Shown in pieces: positions 41,847 through 50,463 of a stretch of DNA of 64,000 nt (position 1 is its first letter; each line of letters opens with the position of its first letter). The stretch lies in NCBI GenBank assembly GCA_959608625.1, contig CAUHQV010000001.1, positions 1 to 64,000 of the forward strand, read 5' to 3'. The position numbers and the translations under genes are program-made. This DNA is from an uncultured Flavobacteriales bacterium (GTDB taxonomy: Bacteria; Bacteroidota; Bacteroidia; Flavobacteriales; UBA1820). A model generated the notes under the pieces. The model searched no databases and was not told where the DNA came from. It saw nothing but the letters and a program-made list of their open reading frames with translations.

Positions 41847-41854
41847 CAAATATA
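41847..41854 (-). promoter_or_regulatory. -7 element for the DUF5106 gene
   Basis: The minus strand reads TATATTTG (TAnnTTTG), about 50 bases upstream of the ATG at 41796. Confidence 0.55.
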
Positions 41855-41866
41855 AGTCATATTTCG

Positions 41867-41874
41867 TACATTTG
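41867..41874 (+). promoter_or_regulatory. -7 element for the EamA-bioD operon
   Basis: TACATTTG matches TAnnTTTG, 21 bases before the ATG at 41896. Only 12 bases separate it from the opposing -7 element of the DUF5106 gene, so the two promoters interleave. Confidence 0.55.
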
Positions 41875-41895
41875 CCCGCGTTAGTTGTATCCGGA

Positions 41896-42864
41896 ATGAG
41901 AAAACTGTTCACTTCCACGACTTTTCTGGCCGTGATATGTTGCATCCTTTGGGCATCGCCTTTTGTCCCGCTCAAGATAGGGCTGGAGATCATGCCGCGC
42001 CCATTGGAGTTCGCAGGGTACCGCTTTTTCCTGGCCGGTTTTTTCATCGCCTTGTTCTATGCCCTGTCGCGCATAGGGAAGAAGAACGATCCCGGTAAAG
42101 GAGGCTATTTCGCCCAGGTGCGGCGCAATTTCCCGAAAATACTGCTTATATCGGTATTTCATACTTCCCTGCTGTACACCTGTTTCTACATGGGGCAGAT
42201 GCGCGTGGAAGCGGCCATCGGAGCCCTTGTGGTGGGTTCCCAACCGCTGTTTGTGGCGGTGTTCGCCCATTTTATGAAGCGCGACGACCGGCTGTCCTGG
42301 CGGAAAACGGCTGCCATTCTGCTCGGGCTGGCCGGGCTGGTGATTATCGCTTCCGGCAAAATATCGGGGGCCGATTTCCTGGGGTGGACCCCGATCCTCG
42401 GCATCCTGTTCCTGGTGGGCAACAACATGACGTCCGCATTTTCCAATGTCTTGATATCCCGTACCCAGACCGACCGGCTGGATCCATTGGTGTTCTCCTC
42501 CTCGCAGTTGATGGTGGGCGGGCTTACCTTGTTGGCCATATCGTATCCGGTTGCCGGTTTTCACGGGTTTCCTACACAGGGAATTTGGTGGGTGTCGCTG
42601 GCCGTACTGGTGTTCATTTCGACGGTAGCTATCGGGCTGTGGTTCGTGCTGCTGGCCCGTCCGGGTATAAAAGTATCCGAACTGAATATGTGGAAATTCC
42701 TCATCCCGGTGGTCGGTTCGATGGAAAGCTGGGCGCTGATGCCGAATGAGTATCCTCAGTTGTATTCGGTAGTGGGGTTGCTCGTCCTCACCTCGTCCTT
42801 GGTGCTGCTGAACTATGGTAACCTGTACCGGGCTATATTTCAAAAAAATCCTCTCGAGAGATGA
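41896..42864 (+). CDS. EamA-family (DMT) transporter, tandem copy 1
   Basis: The 322-residue membrane protein has about ten hydrophobic segments in two EamA repeats. The first repeat starts AVICCILWASPFVPLKIGLE and has the AAIGALVVGSQPLFVAVFAHFM segment. The second includes VLISRTQTDRLDPLVFSSSQLMVGG and GIKVSELNMWKFLIPVVGSMESW. Drug/metabolite transporters export or import small metabolites. It overlaps the second EamA gene by 4 bases (ATGA) and belongs with bioD, so transport of a biotin precursor or of biotin is an attractive but unproved guess. Confidence 0.9.
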   Translation: MRKLFTSTTFLAVICCILWASPFVPLKIGLEIMPRPLEFAGYRFFLAGFFIALFYALSRIGKKNDPGKGGYFAQVRRNFPKILLISVFHTSLLYTCFYMGQMRVEAAIGALVVGSQPLFVAVFAHFMKRDDRLSWRKTAAILLGLAGLVIIASGKISGADFLGWTPILGILFLVGNNMTSAFSNVLISRTQTDRLDPLVFSSSQLMVGGLTLLAISYPVAGFHGFPTQGIWWVSLAVLVFISTVAIGLWFVLLARPGIKVSELNMWKFLIPVVGSMESWALMPNEYPQLYSVVGLLVLTSSLVLLNYGNLYRAIFQKNPLER

Positions 42865-43808
42865 AGAAAATAATATTTTCCACGCCTTTTTTGGCTATTA
42901 TGACCTGCCTGTTGTGGGCTTCGACCTTCGTGCCTACCAAAGTGGGTCTCGAATACCTTTCTTCCCCCCTGCAGTTCGCGGGATACACATACCTGATCGC
43001 AGGCGTCGTGCTGATGCCTTGGGCCCGGATCGGCCCCCGGTATTTCCGTCAGGTGAAGGACAACCTGTGGCTGATGATAAAAGTAGCCCTTTTCTCCACG
43101 ACGATACTCTACGGAGCCTATTACCTGGGACAAAACCTGCTCGACGCCTCGCTGGCATCGCTCATCGTGAGCGCCCAGCCGTTCTTCGTGGCCGTGATGG
43201 CGCATTTCATGCTCAAGACCGACCGTTTTACTCCGCTCAAAGTGTTCAGCATCGCCCTGGCGGTGGTAGGCTTGGTGGTAGTGAGTTTCCCCAGCCTGAT
43301 CAACATGCAGGCGATGGGTGTGGCGGCCATAGGCGGTATTTTGCTGATGCTGGTGAACTGCGTTTCGGCGGCTTACGGCAATATCATCGTCTCGCAAATC
43401 GATTTTTCCAAAGTGGATATCCGGGTGCTCAATTCGGCGGAACTGACTATCGGCGGCGCACTACTGCTCGCCCTGGCGGCTATCACCGGCGACTGGCAGC
43501 CGTTCCCCACGGCCGGAATGTTCCACATCGCCCTGGTGATAAAAGTGTTCATCGCCGTCACGACGATGGTCACCTGGTTTGCCCTGCTGGCCCGTCCGGA
43601 AGTGAAAGTTTCGGAACTCAATATGTGGAAATTCCTGATGCCGGTGTTCGGATCGATCGAGAGCTGGCTGCTGATGACGGGCGACAATCCCAATGCCTTT
43701 ACCGTGGCCGGGCTGTTCATCCTGACCGCTTCGCTGCTCATATTCTACAATCGGCCCCTACGGGATTTCTTTTTCAGGAAGAAAAATACGGCTAAAACAG
43801 AAAAATAA
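42861..43808 (+). CDS. EamA-family (DMT) transporter, tandem copy 2
   Basis: The 315-residue paralogue of the preceding gene has the same start (LAIMTCLLWASTFVPTKVGLE), the same ASLIVSAQPFFVAVMAHFM segment and the shared VKVSELNMWKFLMPVFGSIESW. The pair clearly arose by tandem duplication and may form a heterodimer. Its last base is the first base of the bioD start codon (TAATG), a coupling that ties the transport to the biotin operon. Confidence 0.9.
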   Translation: MKKIIFSTPFLAIMTCLLWASTFVPTKVGLEYLSSPLQFAGYTYLIAGVVLMPWARIGPRYFRQVKDNLWLMIKVALFSTTILYGAYYLGQNLLDASLASLIVSAQPFFVAVMAHFMLKTDRFTPLKVFSIALAVVGLVVVSFPSLINMQAMGVAAIGGILLMLVNCVSAAYGNIIVSQIDFSKVDIRVLNSAELTIGGALLLALAAITGDWQPFPTAGMFHIALVIKVFIAVTTMVTWFALLARPEVKVSELNMWKFLMPVFGSIESWLLMTGDNPNAFTVAGLFILTASLLIFYNRPLRDFFFRKKNTAKTEK

Positions 43809-44491
43809 TGGCCCATAAAAAGACTTATTTCATCACCGGCATCGATACCGACGCCGGGAAAACATGGGTGACAGGCGCGTTCGCCCGCTACCTGAAAGAC
43901 CACGGCAAAAACGTGGTGACCCAGAAGATCGCCCAGACAGGTTGCGTGGGGTCGTCGGAAGATATCGAACGCCACCGCCTGATGATGGGGGTGGACTCTT
44001 TGCCGGAGGACAGGGAAGGGCTTACATGCCCCTTTATTTTCACGGTGCCGTGTTCCCCGCATCTGGCGGCCGAGATAGACGGTGCGGAGATAGATCCCGA
44101 AAAGATCACCGCCGCCCGGAAAGAACTGGAAAAACGTTATGAATACGTCCTGTGCGAAGGGGTGGGGGGGCTTTGTGTGCCCCTGAACAGGCGCGAATAT
44201 TTGCTCGACTGGCTTGCCCGGCAAGACCTGCCGGTCGTATTGGTCACTTCGGGCAAACTGGGGAGCATCAACCATACGGTGATGAGTCTCGAACTGTGCA
44301 AAGCGCGCGGGATAGACGTGGTAGCGGTCGTGTACAACTATTACCCCGATGTGTTGCCCCAAATAGAGAGGGATACGGTACGTGTGATCAAAGACTATTT
44401 GGAAGAAACGTATCCCGGGTGCGGTTTTATCCGTCTGGGCAACCTGAAAGAGGAAGGTTACGGCAGCGGGGATTTTTCCGTGTTGCTGTAA
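43808..44491 (+). CDS. bioD: Dethiobiotin synthase
   Basis: The 227-residue BioD carboxylates 7,8-diaminononanoate using ATP to form dethiobiotin. Its P-loop is TGIDTDAGKTWVTGAFA (residues 10-26). The Lys in KIAQTGCVGSSEDIERHRLM and the catalytic-site segment CEGVGGLCVPLNRREYLLDW (replacing the usual EGAGG) are visible. The change of Ala to Val in the EGxGG motif is minor. Other biotin genes are not in the window. The gene is third in the EamA-EamA-bioD operon. Confidence 0.92.
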   Translation: MAHKKTYFITGIDTDAGKTWVTGAFARYLKDHGKNVVTQKIAQTGCVGSSEDIERHRLMMGVDSLPEDREGLTCPFIFTVPCSPHLAAEIDGAEIDPEKITAARKELEKRYEYVLCEGVGGLCVPLNRREYLLDWLARQDLPVVLVTSGKLGSINHTVMSLELCKARGIDVVAVVYNYYPDVLPQIERDTVRVIKDYLEETYPGCGFIRLGNLKEEGYGSGDFSVLL

Positions 44492-44694
44492 TTTTACGCA
44501 TGGCTTACCTGAAACACCTGGCCTCAGGCGGGACGGCTAAAAAAGCGAAGCGAGTGATCGTTTCTTAAAGTACCATATTGCGGCGGATAAAGAAGCCGTT
44601 AGCGAAGCTCCCATTTTCTTTATATCCCTGCATAAGGCAGGTGAACCTCGGTCTTGCTCAAACGAATTTGGCCCTGGACCCGGATTTGTCCGTT

Positions 44695-45024
44695 TCAGTC
44701 TTCAAAGTCCAATTCTGCGATCCGTTTTTGCCAGCGCTCCCATGATCTTGTGCGGGTGGTGGTGATACACAGCCGCATCGACTGCCCGAGAATCCGGCGT
44801 TCGTCTTTTGTCCGGCCTAAACGTTCCAATAGGGGCTGCACGGCGTCGGTCAGGCGCACGATACGGCCGCATAATTTCATTTTCCGGGCGTATTCCGTTT
44901 CCAGCAAGGCCATGTACGCCTCTGCAGCTTCGATCGGCTTTCCCTGTTTTTGCAGGTCGCCCGCATGTCCGACGGCCTTTTGGTAAGCGCTTCCGGTAAA
45001 AAAGGCGATGATCCCGTCTATCAT
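44695..45024 (-). CDS. Small protein of unknown function downstream of the ZIP gene
   Basis: The 109-residue protein is mostly alpha-helical and mildly basic (YQKAVGHAGDLQKQGKPIEAAEAYMALLETEYARK looks TPR-like, then RTRSWERWQKRIAELDFED). I do not recognise the family. It begins 10 bases after the ZIP stop, so it should be co-transcribed. Its stop lies 203 bases from that of convergent bioD; that gap shows no clear terminator or other feature. Confidence 0.5.
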   Translation of the reverse strand: MIDGIIAFFTGSAYQKAVGHAGDLQKQGKPIEAAEAYMALLETEYARKMKLCGRIVRLTDAVQPLLERLGRTKDERRILGQSMRLCITTTRTRSWERWQKRIAELDFED

Positions 45025-45034
45025 GCGGCGGATG

Positions 45035-45802
45035 CTATATGACCACCAGCATGGCGGCGATGAATCCCAAAACGATAATAACCAGTTTGCGCACTTTCCC
45101 GTATGCCGCCATATCGCAGTCGAAGAGCATGACCGAGGAAACGTGCAGCAGAATACCTACTACCACGGCCAACGCCGCGTAGTAATACTCGTGGAATATC
45201 TCCGTATGCGCCCCTACGAACATGCCGAGTGGGCCGGCCAGCCCGAACAGCAGCATCAGGAGCATGGCCTTGGTCTTGCTGCGTACGCTGCGAAGGATCA
45301 GGATGTACAGCACGATAGCCATCGGGATGGTGTGCAGAGCGATACTCAGCAGCAGCGGGGATACTCCGCCTATATCCAGGATGCCGTGGGCATGGTCGTG
45401 GCCGTGGACATCCCCGGCCAATATCGGGGTGGATTCCAGGAAAGTATGGAGGAACAGGCTGACGAACATGCCGATGGTCAGCGAATTGTCGACTTTTTCG
45501 CCCGAATGGGAATGGCTGTGCGTACAGGAATCCGTATGGGTATGCCCATGGTCGACTCCTTTGGTGAAAAAATCGAGTACCGCCTGGATGAGCAGCCCGC
45601 CCATGATGCAGAATCCGATCACAGTGGCCGAGAGGCCTCCTTCGTAAGCCTCGGGAAGCATGTGGAATACGATAATGCCCAGTACGAAAGCCCCGGTGAA
45701 TCCGGAAATCAGGTCGACGGCCGTTTTAGTCAGCCGGCCCCGGAAAATATTGACCACTACTACTGCCAGTACGGTGGCGGCGAACAGGATGAGGTAATCC
45801 AT
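45035..45802 (-). CDS. ZIP-family divalent metal transporter
   Basis: The 255-residue membrane protein starts MDYLILFAATVLAVVVVN and has eight hydrophobic segments. A long His-rich loop (about residues 77-95, DHGHTHTDSCTHSHSHSGE) and a second DVHGHDHAHG loop probably collect zinc. The ZIP core motifs HTFLESTP and IALHTIPMAIV form the binuclear metal site. It probably imports zinc or iron. An upstream in-frame ATG (45952) would place the start before the promoter, so 45802 is used. Confidence 0.9.
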   Translation of the reverse strand: MDYLILFAATVLAVVVVNIFRGRLTKTAVDLISGFTGAFVLGIIVFHMLPEAYEGGLSATVIGFCIMGGLLIQAVLDFFTKGVDHGHTHTDSCTHSHSHSGEKVDNSLTIGMFVSLFLHTFLESTPILAGDVHGHDHAHGILDIGGVSPLLLSIALHTIPMAIVLYILILRSVRSKTKAMLLMLLFGLAGPLGMFVGAHTEIFHEYYYAALAVVVGILLHVSSVMLFDCDMAAYGKVRKLVIIVLGFIAAMLVVI

Positions 45803-45825
45803 GCGGGATGCGGTTTTTAGGTTTG

Positions 45826-45833
45826 CAAAGTTA
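45826..45833 (-). promoter_or_regulatory. -7 promoter element for the ZIP gene
   Basis: The minus strand reads TAACTTTG (TAnnTTTG), about 24 bases before the ATG at 45802. Confidence 0.55.
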
Positions 45834-45995
45834 AGCCAAATGTAACGGTTTTTCACCACAGGAAGGCAATAAATGGAAACCTTGGCAGGAAAAAACGAAA
45901 CTCTTCCGCGCGGTAAATGCAGGCGGGCTTTGTGTGTGAACGGATATGACAATTCTCATAGTTTGTGGGATTTTTAGATACACCCGTTCTTTTCG

Positions 45996-46003
45996 TATTT
46001 TTG
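45996..46003 (+). promoter_or_regulatory. -7 promoter element for the decayed GNAT gene
   Basis: TATTTTTG matches TAnnTTTG, 29 bases before the ATG at 46033. The broken gene may still be transcribed. Confidence 0.5.
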
Positions 46004-46032
46004 CAGGTAAACACACCCTAAAACGAAAACAG

Positions 46033-46354
46033 ATGAATGTGATCTCCCTGAGAGAACAACCCCGGTATTTGGAAACGGCGATCGCCTATTTCCAAAGCAA
46101 ATGGGCCGGAGAAGACTCCCGGATGGATCTGTATCCCTGGTTGGTGGCGCTATTCATCGAGGAAAAACACCGGGGAAATAACTATGGGAAATTGTTGATC
46201 GACCAAGCGGAAAAAGATGCGCGGGCTGCAGGATTTGAGAACATGTACCTGTGTACCGATCATACTTCCTATTACGAGCGGTTCGGATTTGCTTATTTGG
46301 GCGAATGCTACCACCCTTGGGGGGCGTTCGCGGGTGTACGGGATTAGTCTGTGA
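46033..46354 (+). pseudogene. GNAT acetyltransferase gene with internal deletion and frameshift
   Basis: The open frame 46033-46347 encodes 104 residues. It starts [28 protein letters not shown] and jumps straight into [26 protein letters not shown]. In the Bacteroidota family I recall, about 45 residues (the PLPRWYLML...ITNDFISR region) lie between these parts, so an in-frame deletion is likely near 46118. At the end, a G6 tract (46319-46324) changes the frame. Removing one G restores [11 protein letters not shown] and a stop at 46352-46354, resembling the family C-terminus. A protein lacking the central beta strands could not form the acetyl-CoA fold. Confidence 0.7.
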
Positions 46355-46371
46355 CGCCGGATTAAGATACA

Positions 46372-46402
46372 AAACGGCCCCGGTAAAACCGGGGCCGTTT
46401 TT
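46372..46402. terminator. Bidirectional terminator between the GNAT pseudogene and the amidase
   Basis: A perfect 12-bp stem (46372-46383 with 46389-46400) has a 5-base loop, with T-rich flanks. The convergent genes on both sides make it bidirectional. Confidence 0.85.
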
Positions 46403-46424
46403 GCACGTAAATATGCTTGCCTGT

Positions 46425-48152
46425 TTATTTGGAAGCCTTGAATTTCTTCGGGGCTTTGGCATCGCTGCCGTCCACCGAGGCGAGGAATTTTTCCAATCCC
46501 CAGGCCGTACGCTCCATCATTTCATCCCGGAAATGTTTGTCCAGTATCTTGGACGAATCTTCCGGGGAAGAGAGGAACAGCGTTTCCACCAGGACGGTCA
46601 GGTATTCGGTAGGTTGGTTGAGCGAGAAGTTGAAATTTCCCACGTTTCCGAAATTGGCCACGTCCATCGGCAGGATGCTTTCCAGGATGAAGGCGGAAAG
46701 CGGACGGTGGGACAGGTGGCGGTAATAAGTGCTGGTACCTTTGGCCGTGAAGGGCGAACCGCCGGCGTTGCAGTGGATGGAAATCAGGATGTCGGCCCCG
46801 GCGTTCAGGGCGGTTGCCTTGCGGTCGGCCATCGAGGTATTATCTATGCCCGGGCGGGTGAGGATCACTTTCGCTCCTTTGGATTCCAGCACTTTTTTCA
46901 GGTGTTCGGCCATATCTTTGGTCAGATCCTGTTCTTTCACTCCGCTGGTCGTCCGGGCCCCGTTCCAGGGTTCCCCGTGGCCTGCGTCTACGGCGATGAC
47001 CAGGTTTTTTAGCTTCAGGCTTTCGGGCCGGTGTTTCACTTTAATCACCAGACTGTTGCCCCGGTAGGACACAGAGTAACCCCATATCTGGCTGTTCTTC
47101 AGGTCTACTACCACACGGAACACATCGTCCTCGACCTGTTTGTACGATACGTTGGCGATCTCTTTCTCGCCTTTGAGCTGGGTAATCCAGTTCGTGTTGC
47201 AGGCTGCGCCGAACAGATCGACGTTGATCCGGTGAAGGTCCACGTCTTCGGTAATGGCGTAGGGCAGGCGTTCGCTCAGACCTACGACCAGGTAGTCGTA
47301 ATTCCCGTCGGTCGAGACGCTCCACGATCCGGTGAGCGATTCCCCCGGGAAAGTTCCTTCGGGGAGTTTTTCAGTGTAGCTGTCCGGTATCCAGGCGATC
47401 GTATTGCGCGAGAGCTGCACTTTATACATATCGTTCACCCGGCCTATTACCCGGAGTTTTATCCCGGCGTCGAGCGAGTTGATCTTCGTGCCGCCCAAGC
47501 GGTCGGTTCCCAGCCCGTAGTTGAGGTAGGCCCCCTCCTTGGTTTGTACCATGAAGGGCGTTTTTCCGTCCAGGAACTCCATTTTGGATTTGACGGCCTG
47601 CACGGCGGACGAATCCCCTGCGGCGATCGAAAGTTCTACCGGCCGGGTGATATTCGTGTCGTCCGGCTGTACCGTGTATTGCCCCTGGAAAACGCCGGGG
47701 GATACTTCGTAAAGAGGACTGCCTCCCAACCAGGATAGTTTGGCACCCGGCATCGAACGCAGGCGGATACGTACGGCATCTCCCGGGGCGACTGCCATAT
47801 TGTCGGAAGGGAGTATCTGGACGTTTTCGGCGCGCAGACCGTCTACCGGTTTAGGCGCTTCCCGTTTTTTCAGGAAAACGCTTTTAGTCAGGCTCTGCCC
47901 ATCCCCTGTGGACAGGGTGAAAGTGTTGTCGCCTTCTTTCAGGTCGACCCGCGCCGCCCATTCCCCGGACGAATAGATGGGGAAAGACTGTCCCTGCACG
48001 GTGATCTGCGACCCGGCCGGGCCCATTCCGCGCAGGTTGACGATAGCGGTGTAGGTCGTGTCGGCCGATCCGGCCACGATTTTCAGTTCCTGGGCCTGTG
48101 CGGCGAGTACCGGGGCGGCGGCCAGAAGGATGCAAATAGATTTTTTCAGCAT
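46425..48152 (-). CDS. N-acetylmuramoyl-L-alanine amidase (Amidase_3)
   Basis: The 575-residue exported enzyme (signal peptide KKSICILLAAAPVLAAQAQ) has two beta-rich N-terminal domains and an SH3-like region (about 210-270, EGAYLNYGLGTDRLGGTK). Its C-terminal zinc amidase domain (about 385-560) has ligands in IAVDAGHGEPW, SGVKEQDL and ISIHCNAGG, and the catalytic Glu in VLVETLFLSSPEDS. It cleaves the bond between N-acetylmuramic acid and L-Ala during cell separation. It is divergent from the lipoprotein gene at 48296. Confidence 0.92.
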   Translation of the reverse strand: MLKKSICILLAAAPVLAAQAQELKIVAGSADTTYTAIVNLRGMGPAGSQITVQGQSFPIYSSGEWAARVDLKEGDNTFTLSTGDGQSLTKSVFLKKREAPKPVDGLRAENVQILPSDNMAVAPGDAVRIRLRSMPGAKLSWLGGSPLYEVSPGVFQGQYTVQPDDTNITRPVELSIAAGDSSAVQAVKSKMEFLDGKTPFMVQTKEGAYLNYGLGTDRLGGTKINSLDAGIKLRVIGRVNDMYKVQLSRNTIAWIPDSYTEKLPEGTFPGESLTGSWSVSTDGNYDYLVVGLSERLPYAITEDVDLHRINVDLFGAACNTNWITQLKGEKEIANVSYKQVEDDVFRVVVDLKNSQIWGYSVSYRGNSLVIKVKHRPESLKLKNLVIAVDAGHGEPWNGARTTSGVKEQDLTKDMAEHLKKVLESKGAKVILTRPGIDNTSMADRKATALNAGADILISIHCNAGGSPFTAKGTSTYYRHLSHRPLSAFILESILPMDVANFGNVGNFNFSLNQPTEYLTVLVETLFLSSPEDSSKILDKHFRDEMMERTAWGLEKFLASVDGSDAKAPKKFKASK

Positions 48153-48270
48153 AGTATGGTGGTTTTTTAATATATCCGTTCGGATTTTACAAATATCGCA
48201 AATAAGACGTTCCGTCCGCCGATCACCCACAAAAAAAAGACGGCCTTTGGCTATTTTCCCGCGGGATGCT

Positions 48271-48278
48271 TACTTTTA
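48271..48278 (+). promoter_or_regulatory. Weak -7 element for the lipoprotein gene
   Basis: TACTTTTA is one base from TAnnTTTG, 17 bases before the ATG at 48296. Confidence 0.3.
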
Positions 48279-48295
48279 CCGGAAAATAGAACCCG

Positions 48296-49111
48296 ATGAA
48301 AATATCCGCGATAGGAATCTCTACGATTCTTTGTTTGATCTTCGGCGCCTGTTCCGCCGGAAAAATGGCTGTAGGGAAGGGCCTGCCCCGCCCTGAGGAA
48401 GGGGGCGAAGCATTCCGGGTACAGGCCGAAGCGGCCAATGTGCCCGAAAGGGATTCCATGGCCGTGCGCTGGTATTCGGACGGGAATTTCCCGCAGTTCA
48501 TGCGCCGGTTTGCCCGGGTGGATGTTGAGTTCGCGACTTCCGACGGGCGTACCGTGAAAGCACATTATTATGTTTCGCCGGATTACCTGTGTGTAGGAAC
48601 GGATGCGGATTTCCTCCGCCTTCCCGTTACCCCGCGCGCTGCGCAGCGGATCGCAGACATGCTCGGATGCTTCCTGTCCACGCCCAAAATATGCGACGAT
48701 GTCTACCGTACGGCCCGGGTGAAACTGAAACCCATGCCGATGATGTGCGAGCGGGAAACGTTCAATACGTTCGTCGTGCACAACTATATCATCGAGGGGC
48801 AGCGCAAAGGCCGCAAAGGCCTCGTAGCCGGACATAAGAAAGATGTGGTAATTACCCAGACGCTTTCCGGAAAGCCCGGGCGGATCGCCCTTTACGGCTG
48901 GCACAAACCCGACGGAAAGCCGATACAGCCGGTATATACCGGTCATATAATGCGGTATGTGGATTACAGCCACGGATTCCGCCTGGTCAAGCGGGAAATA
49001 TGGGTAGATGGGAAAAAGATGGACTATACCGAAGTACTCGTACACCCGGAATACTGGCGGGCGCTCAGTTACCAGCCGGGACAGACTTTTATCGCCTATC
49101 CGATCCGGTAA
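48296..49111 (+). CDS. Lipoprotein of unknown function with conserved His-rich core
   Basis: The 271-residue protein has lipobox signal SAIGISTILCLIFGAC (Cys near residue 19). The mature part contains RVDVEFATSDGRTVKAHYYVSPDYL, GCFLSTPKICDDV and the conserved-looking block AGHKKDVVITQ...IALYGWHKPDGKPIQP...YVDYSHGFRLV, with several His and Asp residues that could form an active or metal site. I have seen this pattern in uncharacterised exported proteins but know no function. It is probably an outer-membrane or periplasmic lipoprotein and has its own promoter. Confidence 0.65.
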   Translation: MKISAIGISTILCLIFGACSAGKMAVGKGLPRPEEGGEAFRVQAEAANVPERDSMAVRWYSDGNFPQFMRRFARVDVEFATSDGRTVKAHYYVSPDYLCVGTDADFLRLPVTPRAAQRIADMLGCFLSTPKICDDVYRTARVKLKPMPMMCERETFNTFVVHNYIIEGQRKGRKGLVAGHKKDVVITQTLSGKPGRIALYGWHKPDGKPIQPVYTGHIMRYVDYSHGFRLVKREIWVDGKKMDYTEVLVHPEYWRALSYQPGQTFIAYPIR

Positions 49112-49165
49112 GGCCTTAAATCTTAAATTATGGGCAAAAGCCGCGGAGGAGAAAGTCTTTTGGCG

Positions 49166-49192
49166 TATTTTTGCACCTGCACGATAAATTTG
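49166..49192 (+). promoter_or_regulatory. Two -7 elements upstream of lysA
   Basis: TATTTTTG (49166-49173) and TAAATTTG (49185-49192) both match TAnnTTTG. The second ends 8 bases before the GTG at 49201, so one transcript may be leaderless or nearly so. Confidence 0.45.
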
Positions 49193-49200
49193 AAGCGACA

Positions 49201-50424
49201 GTGGATAGTAACGGATACACGATAGGCGGTATACCCGCCGAAATATTAGCCGCCAAGTACGGCACCCCCCTTTATGCTTACGATTACGGCATCATCAGGG
49301 AGCAATACGAACGCCTGGAGAGGGCTTTTGCACCGGTGAATGACTTCCGGATCAATTTTGCGATGAAATCCCTGAATAACATCAATATCCTGCGCCTGAT
49401 GCGGGGGTTGGGCAGCGGGATAGACGCTGTATCGGTCAATGAGGCCTCTCTGGCCCTTATGGCTGGTTTTTCCCCTGCGGATATCGTGTACACTCCCAAC
49501 GGGGTGCCGATGGGGGAACTGGACGAGGCTGTTTCACTGGGGATACGTATCAATATCGACTCGGTAGAGACGCTCCGGGAATTTGCCGACAGGCATCCGG
49601 GCATTCCGGTGGGCATTCGCATTACCCCGGACATTTATGCGGGCGAGCATGCCAAGATATCGGTCGGGGGAAAAGAATCGAAATTCGGGATCGCCCTGCA
49701 ACAAATAGACCAGGTGGAAGCCTTGGCCAAAGAAAAGAATATTGCGATCGACGGGGTACACCTGCATACCGGTTCGGGTATATACGATGTAGACGTGTTC
49801 CTCGAAGCGGCCGAACGTATCTTTGCTGTGGCCGAAAGGTTCCCGGTGGAATACATCGATTTCGGCGGCGGATTCAAAGTGCCGTACAAGCCGGAAGAGA
49901 CCGGTACGAATATCGAACTGCTGGGTGAAAAACTATCCGAACGGTTCAACCGTTTCGCAGAAAAGGCTGGACGGCGCATACGCATGATGGTCGAGCCGGG
50001 AAAATTCCTGGTGAGCCGCGCCGGGACGCTGTTGGTGCGCGTGGACTGGGTAAAACGTACCCCCGCCGCTACCTTCGCCCAGGTGGACAGCGGGCTGTGC
50101 CATCTGATCCGCCCGATGATGTACGATGCTTACCAGCATATCCTCAACGTATCCAACCCCGCCGGACAGCCGGAAGAATACAATGTGACGGGCTATATTT
50201 GTGAGACGGATAATTTCGCCGTGTACCGCCGGATCCCGGAAATACGCCGGGGCGATCTGCTGGCCATACTGAACGCAGGGGCTTATGGGTATACGATGGC
50301 CTCGGTGTACAATTCCCGTTTCCGTCCTCCGCAGGTATTGGTGAAGGACAGGCAGGACTACCTCCTGTCCCGGCGCGAAACGCTGGACGACCTGTTGGCC
50401 CTGCAAACAGACCATGGGTTTTGA
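49201..50424 (+). CDS. lysA: Diaminopimelate decarboxylase
   Basis: The 407-residue PLP enzyme makes L-lysine from meso-diaminopimelate. The PLP Lys lies in NFAMKSLNNINILRLM, and VHLHTGSGIYDVDVF, IDFGGGFKVPY and the YICETDNFA segment form the alanine-racemase-like barrel and C-terminal domain. The pattern is that of flavobacterial LysA. No ATG gives a sensible start, and the best choice is GTG at 49201; a longer TTG start (49171) lies inside a promoter element. Lysine and peptidoglycan demand both depend on this pathway. Confidence 0.92.
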   Translation: MDSNGYTIGGIPAEILAAKYGTPLYAYDYGIIREQYERLERAFAPVNDFRINFAMKSLNNINILRLMRGLGSGIDAVSVNEASLALMAGFSPADIVYTPNGVPMGELDEAVSLGIRINIDSVETLREFADRHPGIPVGIRITPDIYAGEHAKISVGGKESKFGIALQQIDQVEALAKEKNIAIDGVHLHTGSGIYDVDVFLEAAERIFAVAERFPVEYIDFGGGFKVPYKPEETGTNIELLGEKLSERFNRFAEKAGRRIRMMVEPGKFLVSRAGTLLVRVDWVKRTPAATFAQVDSGLCHLIRPMMYDAYQHILNVSNPAGQPEEYNVTGYICETDNFAVYRRIPEIRRGDLLAILNAGAYGYTMASVYNSRFRPPQVLVKDRQDYLLSRRETLDDLLALQTDHGF

Positions 50425-50448
50425 TAGGGGTTTTGACGGGCGATTGAT

Positions 50449-50456
50449 TATCTTTG
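50449..50456 (+). promoter_or_regulatory. -7 promoter element abutting the tgt start
   Basis: TATCTTTG matches TAnnTTTG and ends 7 bases before the ATG at 50464, implying a leader of one base or none. Confidence 0.5.
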
Positions 50457-50463
50457 CAAGGAC

